37,482 bases of DNA, from NCBI GenBank assembly GCA_018711945.1, contig DVHP01000013.1:1-37482 (forward strand), in the 5' to 3' direction. How positions within the stretch are numbered: position 1 is the first letter of the stretch; the number at the start of each line of letters is the position of its first letter. The position numbers were made by a program, and so were the translations under genes. Of the stretch, positions 31,563 to 37,482 are shown one piece after another. The stretch comes from Candidatus Ventrenecus avicola. GTDB taxonomy: Bacteria; Bacillota_I; Bacilli_A; RF39; UBA660. The notes below the pieces were generated by a model, which was given only the letters and a program-made list of their open reading frames with translations, had not been told where the DNA came from and did no database searches.

Positions 31563-33118
31563 TCATTCTGTCCTGAAGTATCACACCCATCAATATCAAA
31601 CAAACAATTCCAACAATTATCAAAACTATTAGACTGTCCACCACCTATAATATTTTGAGCTGAATCATAAATAAAATTAATAATGCCAGGAAGCAAGAAA
31701 ATACCTACACCTATAACAACGCGAAGTGCAATGGCTTTAGCATACTTTTTCATATCCTCTTCTTTTCCTGAGGTAGTAATCATAAATAAATTCTTAATAC
31801 CAACAATAATAATAACAGCCGGAACTAAAACTTTGACAATGATAATAATGATCCCTACAGAACGCAATGTACTGGAAACATTAGAATTGCCACAAACGCC
31901 ACTTAAAGAAATATTACAATTATCACCATAGCAAACCTGTCCGGGATTATCAGTACCCTCAGGATTTGCTTCGCCTTCTTCTCCTTGCGTATATGAAGTA
32001 CCTTGCTGAGCCTCTTCTTCGTCCGTAGTTAAAACATATACACCTGCACCTATGCCGGCATCTTCATATACATAAAAGTTATTTCCAATACAAGAGTCTC
32101 CATAAAAATCATCAATACTTTGAGGTGATAGTGCAAAAGACATACCTCTTCCAGAGCTAGTATTTACAGTAACACTAACATCGGCATTACCAGTAAATCG
32201 ATAACTACAAGCTCTAGAATCCATTTCACTAGTCAAAACGCAGAATTCTCTTTGTCCATCCGGGTATGTCAACCAATAAAATGTCGCACCTTGAACTGCT
32301 GGCATAGCATTATTATTATAGTGACTAGCACATTCAATAGGATCTTCCTCTTGTTCAGGAGCGGTCTCTCCATATTCTTCCTCTTCAAGTTGAGAATTAA
32401 AAGTCGTTATTCCATCTCCGTAACCATTAACAGAAACTTGAAGCACATTGCCATCCCATACAAGATAAGGACAACGATTTCCGCTTTGTTCAAAAGCAGC
32501 CAAAACAGATCGTCTGGTTACATTAGATGATACGGTAGCAGCATTATTCGTATTTAACCCATAAATAGCAACATTATTTAATAATTGATTAAAATGTGTG
32601 TCCACAAAATCGCCATAACTATCATAATATAAATTTGTGTTATTCTCATCCTGTATTTCCAGCTGAAATCTCATATATGAAGATGTCGTATATGGAACTC
32701 TATAAGTACACCTTGCAAAAAAAGAATTGGAAGAATAAGATGTATCTTGATTTAAATAAGAATATGATGTCCGATTTCCAATATAACTTGTTAAATCATT
32801 TTCATTTGAACCAGCATATACATTATATCCCCAAAAACCATCTGTAACTAATACCATATTGGGACAACTAGATGTATTCAAACTACTCCAATTTTGAACA
32901 TCTTCCTTATTTCCTTTATTACCATTACCATTATGTTCCTTTCCATCAAATTTCTTAACAAAAGCTTTAACAGAATTGTCAGTGTAAATTTCTAAATAAA
33001 CAGTATCTCCTTCAGCTCCTCCATATTTACACTCAGTTGCTATATCTTTAGCTTGAACATATTCTAATCCTCCAAAAAACATAAATAAAAAACAAATACT
33101 ACCAACAATTTTTTTCAA
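31559..33118 (-). CDS. large secreted protein with C-terminal pilin module, 519 aa
   Basis: Signal peptide (KKIVGSICFLFMFFGGLEYVQA), then a ~380-residue ectodomain with scattered cysteines, Asn/Tyr/Ser-rich and beta-like (YLNQDTSYSSNSFFARCTYRVPY; FTGNADVSVTVNTSSGRG). An acidic linker (EEEAQQGTSYTQGEEGEANPEGTDN) leads to a pilin-type C-terminus with CGN before helix 1 (IIIIIVKVLVPAVIIIVGIKNLF), loop SGKEEDMKKYAKAIALR, IFLLP and tail CWNCLFDIDGC. Start is TTG with GGTGA six bases before it. It may be a tip adhesin or a cell-wall-reaching pilin; that is inference. Its upstream cassette duplicates that of the 163-aa pilin. Confidence 0.78.
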   Translation of the reverse strand: MKKIVGSICFLFMFFGGLEYVQAKDIATECKYGGAEGDTVYLEIYTDNSVKAFVKKFDGKEHNGNGNKGNKEDVQNWSSLNTSSCPNMVLVTDGFWGYNVYAGSNENDLTSYIGNRTSYSYLNQDTSYSSNSFFARCTYRVPYTTSSYMRFQLEIQDENNTNLYYDSYGDFVDTHFNQLLNNVAIYGLNTNNAATVSSNVTRRSVLAAFEQSGNRCPYLVWDGNVLQVSVNGYGDGITTFNSQLEEEEYGETAPEQEEDPIECASHYNNNAMPAVQGATFYWLTYPDGQREFCVLTSEMDSRACSYRFTGNADVSVTVNTSSGRGMSFALSPQSIDDFYGDSCIGNNFYVYEDAGIGAGVYVLTTDEEEAQQGTSYTQGEEGEANPEGTDNPGQVCYGDNCNISLSGVCGNSNVSSTLRSVGIIIIIVKVLVPAVIIIVGIKNLFMITTSGKEEDMKKYAKAIALRVVIGVGIFLLPGIINFIYDSAQNIIGGGQSNSFDNCWNCLFDIDGCDTSGQND

Positions 33119-33138
33119 TTTTTATCACCAAACTTTAC

Positions 33139-33147
33139 TCCTTAAGT
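33139..33147 (-). promoter_or_regulatory. extended -10 promoter of the 519-aa pilin gene
   Basis: Minus strand TGATATACT at the same offset from the terminator and ribosome site as TGATATAAT before the 163-aa pilin. Confidence 0.5.
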
Positions 33148-33161
33148 ATATCAATAAAACC

Positions 33162-33191
33162 AAAAAAAAACTAGTGCAATTTACACACTAG
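33162..33191 (-). terminator. terminator of the 128-aa pilin gene
   Basis: CTAGTG/CACTAG stem with nine T on the minus strand, about 10 bp after the stop codon. Near copy of the dnaI terminator. Confidence 0.75.
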
Positions 33192-33201
33192 CCTATTTTA
33201 A

Positions 33202-33588
33202 TTAATTGCCCCATGCTTCTTCAGCATACATTCCACAGCCACCATCGTCGTTTGGACTTGTAATACATTGTCTACAAATAGCATAGTCATCAGCAGCTCC
33301 AGAACTAGAGAAATTAGAAATTAATCCCAACACTAATCCAACAATCGTTGGCAAGAAAAATATTACAACACCAGCAATCGCACGCATTGCAAGTGATTTT
33401 GTTGCCTTCTTAATTTCATCATCTTTCGAAGCAATAACAGCTTTTCCTAAATCAAGCATACCAAAAACAATTAACAAAATTGGAATAACGATTTTAAAAA
33501 CTAATAAAACATATCCAACAACCTGCCAAATATTTGCAGTTGTTGCACAAAATCCCATAGTCTCTGTTCCGACAATTGTTTCTCCCAT
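33202..33588 (-). CDS. T4SS VirB2/TrbC-like pilin, 128 aa
   Basis: No classical signal peptide; a short start with MGFCATTANIWQ leads straight into helix 1 (YVLLVFKIVIPILLIVFGMLDLG). Then comes the loop KAVIASKDDEIKKATKSLAMR, helix 2 (AIAGVVIFFLPTIVGLVLGL) and a tail ICRQCITSPNDDGGCG. GAGG lies seven bases before the ATG. It has its own near-consensus promoter and its own terminator, so it can be made at a high level alone. It is a good candidate for the major pilin subunit (inference). Confidence 0.85.
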   Translation of the reverse strand: MGETIVGTETMGFCATTANIWQVVGYVLLVFKIVIPILLIVFGMLDLGKAVIASKDDEIKKATKSLAMRAIAGVVIFFLPTIVGLVLGLISNFSSSGAADDYAICRQCITSPNDDGGCGMYAEEAWGN

Positions 33589-33626
33589 AATATAACCTCA
33601 TTTCTTTTTTTTGAATTTCTATATTT

Positions 33627-33655
33627 ATTTTAAAGGTTATTACTTGTGAAGTCAA
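33627..33655 (-). promoter_or_regulatory. promoter of the 128-aa pilin gene
   Basis: Minus strand TTGACT, 17-bp spacer, TAAAAT, about 40 bp before the ATG; the best match among the T4SS-locus promoters. Confidence 0.75.
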
Positions 33656-33684
33656 GTAAAATGTCCTAAGAATGTAAACTACAA

Positions 33685-35094
33685 CTAGATAATTTCAATC
33701 TTCATTAAGTTTGTTGTTCTATTCTCATCTGTATTAGGAAAACCTCCCGTAATCACTACAATATCTCCTTGAGAAAGTTCTGTAAATTCCTTTGCTGCTT
33801 CCACACTATGTTCTAATACTTCATCAGTGGAATTCATTAAAGGCATTAATACTGGATAAATACCATAATTAAGCATAAGTCTTCTTCCGTCTTTTTCACT
33901 CGGAGTCAAAGCAAGAATTGGTGCTTTTGGTCTAAAATTACTAATTAAACGAGCTGTTCTACCATGAACAGTAGCAGTTGTAATAAGTTTTGCATTTAAA
34001 CGGTTTGCTGTATCCACAACAGCCGTTGCAATTGCATCCCTTGCATTTGCTACAAAACGCATTTCTTCGACGTAATTATAATCAGCATATTTTTCAGTTA
34101 CTTCACAAATACGTGCCATAGCTTCCACTGTTTCAATAGGGTGTTTACCAACAGTCGTTTCTCCAGATAACATGACAGCATCTGTTCCATCTAATACAGC
34201 ATTAGCAATATCACTTGTCTCAGCTCTTTTAGGACGAGCATTTTCCATCATTGTTTCAAGCATTTCTGTTGCCACAATACAAATCTTATTACGGCGACGA
34301 CAAGTTTTAATCATTTTCTTTTGTTCGATTGGCACTACTTCACTAGGAATTTCAGTTCCCAAATCTCCACGCGCTACCATAATACCGTCACTCACATCCA
34401 AAATACTTTCTAAATTTTGAATACCTAGAGCACTTTCAATCTTACAAATAATTTGGAAATCTTCTCTACCATGCTCCTTTAATAGTTCTTTTACTTCTAA
34501 TACATCCTCTGCACAGTTAACAAAAGATAACGCAACAAACTCTCCACCATGTTCACATGCGTAAATTAAGTCTTCGCGGTCTTCATCACTAATAAATGGA
34601 ATATCTAGTTTTACACCAGGCGCACTCATACTCTTACGGTTTCCAAGGTGTCCACCACTAATAATCTTACAAGTAACACCATCATCTTCTTTACTGACAA
34701 CTTCTAACTTCATTTTAGCATTTTCAAGTAACACAGTATCTCCTAGATTTAAGGAATCAATTGCTTCTGGATGATTCACGCTAAATCTTTCACTCGTACC
34801 AGTAACACTTTCTTTTACAATACGAACAGTCTTACCAGCTACTAAGTCGATGCCGTCTCCTTCCATAACACCGCATCGAAATTCTGGTCCTTTTGTATCC
34901 CATAAAATAGCTACATTCATACCTGTTTTCTTACGAACTTCACGAACTGTACTAATAGCTTGTTCTCTTTCTTCTTTTGTAGCATGAGAAAAATTAATAC
35001 GTGCAGTATTCATACCAGCAAGAACCATCTTCTCCATCACAGGGACAGTATTACTAGCAGGTCCAATGCTACATACAATTTTTGTTTTTTTCAT
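33685..35094 (-). CDS. pyk: pyruvate kinase
   Basis: A 469-aa protein that makes pyruvate and ATP from phosphoenolpyruvate and ADP at the end of glycolysis. Recognised by KIVCSIGPAS, NTARINFSHA, ILWDTKGPEFR, IMVARGDLGTEIP and the active-site stretch RPKRAETSDIANAVLDGTDAVMLSGETTVGKHP. It lacks the extra C-terminal PEP-utilising domain of Bacillus Pyk and has the common ~470-aa length. Start at MKKTKIV, with AGGAG eight bases upstream; ten track residues are dropped. No clear terminator separates it from the pilin gene 96 bp downstream. Confidence 0.97.
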   Translation of the reverse strand: MKKTKIVCSIGPASNTVPVMEKMVLAGMNTARINFSHATKEEREQAISTVREVRKKTGMNVAILWDTKGPEFRCGVMEGDGIDLVAGKTVRIVKESVTGTSERFSVNHPEAIDSLNLGDTVLLENAKMKLEVVSKEDDGVTCKIISGGHLGNRKSMSAPGVKLDIPFISDEDREDLIYACEHGGEFVALSFVNCAEDVLEVKELLKEHGREDFQIICKIESALGIQNLESILDVSDGIMVARGDLGTEIPSEVVPIEQKKMIKTCRRRNKICIVATEMLETMMENARPKRAETSDIANAVLDGTDAVMLSGETTVGKHPIETVEAMARICEVTEKYADYNYVEEMRFVANARDAIATAVVDTANRLNAKLITTATVHGRTARLISNFRPKAPILALTPSEKDGRRLMLNYGIYPVLMPLMNSTDEVLEHSVEAAKEFTELSQGDIVVITGGFPNTDENRTTNLMKIEII

Positions 35095-35123
35095 ATAACA
35101 CACTCCTTTTTTAAGCAGAAACA

Positions 35124-35152
35124 ATTTTACTATAAAACCCCCAAAAAATCAA
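35124..35152 (-). promoter_or_regulatory. pyk promoter
   Basis: Minus strand TTGATT, 17-bp spacer, TAAAAT, about 30 bp before the pyk ATG. Confidence 0.7.
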
Positions 35153-35195
35153 GTATATTAAAGAAAAAAACACCCAAACTAAAAAAGGGATGATT

Positions 35196-36446
35196 ATGAA
35201 TAAAGTTACATTTACAAACAATTTAAAAAAATTTATCACTTCTTCTACTTGTGCTTTTACTTGTATAAGCACAATAGAAGAAAAATTAAAAAAACAAAAC
35301 TTCCAAAAACTAAACGAAGAAGACAAGTGGTCCATCAAAGAAGGACTTTACTATGTCACAAGAAACGATGCAAGTCTCATTGCCTTTAAAATACCAAAAA
35401 ATTACAAAGAAAAATTTTTAATTGTTACTTCTCACTGTGATACACCGTCACTATTATTAAAACCAAGTGGCAACTACATTAAAGATAACTATTTAAAATA
35501 CAATATCATGCTTTATGGTGGTCTATTAAACTATGGTTGGTTAGATCACCCGTTATCACTCGCTGGACGTATAATCATAGAAAAAAATAAGAAAATAGAA
35601 AAAAGAATCGTCGACTTTAAGCATCCGATGGCCATCGTACCAAGTGTCGCGATCCATCTAAACGATAAAGCAAACACAAATCTCGATTTAAATGCTCAGA
35701 CAGACTTACAACCAATATTTGCAGTTACAGACAAAGAAAACTCTTGGCTTCAATTATTAAAAAAAGAATTAAAAACAAATGAGAAACTACTAGATTATGA
35801 ACTATTTTTATATAACTGTTTGTTACCAGAAACGATTGGATTAGAAAATGACTTACTCTTAAGCCCTAGAATTGACAACATCACGAGTGTCTATTCTTCC
35901 CTAGAAAGCTTTTTAGAAACCACTAGTAACAATATCTTAGTATTTTGCTCTTTTAACAACGAAGAAATTGGAAGCTTAACTCGTGAAGGAGCTGACTCAA
36001 ACTTTTTATTAGACACACTAAAAAGAGTGGCTGCCACAATCGAAATAGATGTAGCAACCACACTTGCAAAATCCTATCATATAAGCTCTGATAATACCCA
36101 CGCCGTTCATCCAAACCATCCAGAACTATCCGATGAAACAGGCAAAGCTTTTTTAGGAAAAGGATTTACCATTGTAAAAGAAATATCCTCTACAACAGAT
36201 GCTTACTTTTCTTCGATAATCAAATCTCTTTGTAAAAAACATAACATCATGTATCAAGACTCTACCGCTAAAAATGATATCACTGGTGGCTCCACCCTGA
36301 GTGGACTATCCCTTCGTCATGTAAGCATTAAATCACTAGAAGTCGGAGTACCAGAACTTGCCATGCATTCTTCCGTAGAAGTTGCAAACATAAATGACAT
36401 TTACGAACTATACAAAATGATGAAAGTCTTCTATAAAGAAATATAG
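35196..36446 (+). CDS. M18 family aminopeptidase
   Basis: A 416-aa binuclear zinc aminopeptidase of the aspartyl-aminopeptidase family, taking N-terminal residues off peptides in the cytoplasm. Metal and catalytic motifs are visible: SHCDTP (about 80), IDNITSVYSSLE, CSFNNEEIGS (catalytic Glu pair), EIDVATT and MHSSVEVAN near the end. The DNAQTDLQP-like segment (NAQTDLQPIF) is also typical. The third-codon ATG is chosen because AAAGGG lies six bases before it. It is divergent from pyk and ends with its own hairpin. Confidence 0.92.
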   Translation: MNKVTFTNNLKKFITSSTCAFTCISTIEEKLKKQNFQKLNEEDKWSIKEGLYYVTRNDASLIAFKIPKNYKEKFLIVTSHCDTPSLLLKPSGNYIKDNYLKYNIMLYGGLLNYGWLDHPLSLAGRIIIEKNKKIEKRIVDFKHPMAIVPSVAIHLNDKANTNLDLNAQTDLQPIFAVTDKENSWLQLLKKELKTNEKLLDYELFLYNCLLPETIGLENDLLLSPRIDNITSVYSSLESFLETTSNNILVFCSFNNEEIGSLTREGADSNFLLDTLKRVAATIEIDVATTLAKSYHISSDNTHAVHPNHPELSDETGKAFLGKGFTIVKEISSTTDAYFSSIIKSLCKKHNIMYQDSTAKNDITGGSTLSGLSLRHVSIKSLEVGVPELAMHSSVEVANINDIYELYKMMKVFYKEI

Positions 36447-36474
36447 CTTGTTACAAATCCAAGCTATTTTCTTT
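36443..36474 (+). terminator. terminator of the M18 gene
   Basis: ATAGCTTG/CAAGCTAT perfect 8-bp stem with a 9-nt loop and T-rich tail, overlapping the stop codon. Confidence 0.75.
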
Positions 36475-37060
36475 GAGCAAGAAATCTTTTATCCCAATAA
36501 TCAATATTCCATCTTCATTATGCCATGGATGAATATTATCTTTCACAACTATAACCTTTTTAAAATTATCGCCAACACAATTGAGTGGCCTTGATTCTTG
36601 ATAATTTTTTTCTGGGGAATCAATATTTAAAGCAGACTGGATATAATATCGATTACTCGCCATATTGCATATAAAATCTATTTCAAAATATGTTCTTTTA
36701 TTCCCTAGTCTTGTTTCTACAACTCCAACATCTACATTGTATCCTCGTATCAATAACTCATTATAAATGATATTTTCCATAATATGATTTTCTTCTTGTT
36801 GCCTAAAATTTAATCTTGCATTTCTAAGCCCTAAATCAGTAAAGTAATATTTGTGTAGAAATATGTTTTCTTCCTTTCACATCATATCTTTCTACTTTTT
36901 TAATGAGAAAGTCATTTTCTATATATTCAATATAAGAGGTAATTGTATTAATAGAAATATCTTTATCACCTGCACTGATATATGTTTTATAAATATTCAT
37001 AGGATTCATTAAAGAACCAATGGAAGAAGCCAAAATATTTACCACAGCAGCTACTTTATT
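36451..37060 (-). pseudogene. 3' remnant of an AAA/DUF4143 ATPase gene, frameshifted
   Basis: Two minus-strand ORFs are parts of one protein. The upstream one reads ASSIGSLMNPMNIYKTYIS...NTITSYIEYIENDFLIKKVERYDVKGRKHIST. The downstream one begins ENIIYNELLIRGYNVDVGVVETRLG. Between them a shifted frame gives YYFTDLGLRNARLNFRQQEENHIM, exactly the expected bridge, so a single frameshift lies near 36855-36865. The N-terminal AAA+ ATPase half is missing; the remnant begins directly beside the clpB stop. DUF4143 ATPases are common accessory genes of unknown role. Confidence 0.85.
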
Positions 37061-37065
37061 ACTCT

Positions 37066-37482
37066 TTATTCATGAATTGAAATAGTAAAATTATCGTTTA
37101 CTACATCAATATATAAAGTATTACCTGGTTTCAAATCAGATTCAATGAGTTTATGTGCAATAAGCGTCTCAATATGCTGAGTCACATATCTCTTAATAGG
37201 TCTTGCTCCAAACTGTGGATCAAATGACTCTTCAATGACTTTCTCACGAGCTGAATCACTAAGCTCTAACTTAAGTTGTTTTTCTCTTAAACGATTACTA
37301 ATTTCTTTCAAAATCTTATCTAAGATTAAACCAACGGAATCTTTTTGTAAAGAATTAAAAACAATAATCTCATCAATACGATTAATAAGCTCTGGGCGAA
37401 ACTCATGTCTTAATTCTTCATAAACAAGCTCTTTCGCATTCTCTCGTCCTTCCAAGATATATTCACTACCCAAATTACTTGT
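37066..37482 (-). CDS. clpB: ATP-dependent disaggregase ClpB, C-terminal part (runs off the window)
   Basis: The 3' end of a Hsp100 gene; the ORF is open to the window edge, and the residues before the track's Met read TSNLGSEYI, as expected inside ClpB. FRPELINRIDEIIVFNSL and FDPQFGARPIKRYVTQHIETLIAHKLIE mark the end of the second AAA+ domain and its small D2 subdomain. ClpB works with DnaK to dissolve protein aggregates. ClpC is an alternative, but the short terminus after the GARPIKR segment fits ClpB better. Confidence 0.88.
   Translation of the reverse strand, partial: TSNLGSEYILEGRENAKELVYEELRHEFRPELINRIDEIIVFNSLQKDSVGLILDKILKEISNRLREKQLKLELSDSAREKVIEESFDPQFGARPIKRYVTQHIETLIAHKLIESDLKPGNTLYIDVVNDNFTISIHE

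Noticed and set aside
20657-33588. Integrative conjugative element with att sites
   Set aside because: No integrase, relaxase or flanking direct repeat next to a tRNA was found; the only tRNA is more than 10 kb away.
36836-37045. Independent 69-aa gene
   Set aside because: It is the middle part of the DUF4143 protein, ended by a frameshift; the bridge to the next ORF is intact in another frame.
1-37482. CRISPR array
   Set aside because: No regularly spaced repeat of 20-40 bp was found; the repeats present are inverted or single duplications.

Overview
The window is AT-rich, gene-dense DNA read with the standard bacterial code (tryptophan is TGG, and the long ORFs have no internal stops). 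Gene content and order point to a low-GC member of the Bacillota/Bacilli. The ireB-ruvX-DUF1292-mltG-trmR-trhP-trhP-greA run matches the Bacillus yrzL-yrrK-yrzB-yrrL-yrrM-yrrN-yrrO-greA cluster without udk, and a Bacillus-type primosome (DnaB/DnaI) and an ftsK are present. Short intergenic spaces, GGTGA/AGGAG ribosome sites, TTG/GTG starts and many small membrane proteins would fit an uncultured gut Bacilli or Mollicutes-relative genome. I cannot assign a species.

Layout. (1) 1-301 is non-coding, with a 40-bp palindrome and an unidentified, relatively GC-rich structured stretch at the very edge. (2) 302-7404, minus strand: ftsK, then a five-gene envelope operon (variant amidase, family 2 glycosyltransferase, three membrane proteins of unknown role). 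(3) 7564-13191 is a patchwork of single-gene units: an Rpn-family protein, a two-TM protein, tRNA-Ala, small unknowns, an M23 peptidase with three C-terminal repeats, rpoZ, and a 291-aa unknown, with terminators between most of them. (4) 13192-15393: a DUF2779 predicted nuclease and an orphan type IV prepilin-like protein. (5) 15471-20557: the ireB-to-greA housekeeping operon. (6) 20657-33588: an apparently chromosomal, multi-pilin type IV secretion (T4SS)-like locus, interrupted by the primosome genes dnaB, a 258-aa unknown and dnaI, and by a fic gene. (7) 33685-37482: pyruvate kinase, an M18 aminopeptidase, a decayed DUF4143 ATPase gene and the 3' end of clpB.

The most interesting part is region 6. 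It encodes a VirB4 ATPase, a separate TraC-like partner, a PrgI/VirB3-like protein, a VirB6/TrbL-like channel protein with a long C-terminal tail, and six VirB2/TrbC-like two-helix pilin modules. Two of the pilins are fused to large cysteine-containing ectodomains (275 and 519 aa). No relaxase, coupling ATPase, integrase or att site is visible, and the locus sits between pyk, replication genes and ireB. This suggests a resident secretion or surface-pilus apparatus rather than a young conjugative element. The pilins share a cysteine before helix 1, and five of six share a C-terminal CxxC...C motif. Two pilin transcription units begin with a near-duplicate terminator/promoter/ribosome-site cassette.
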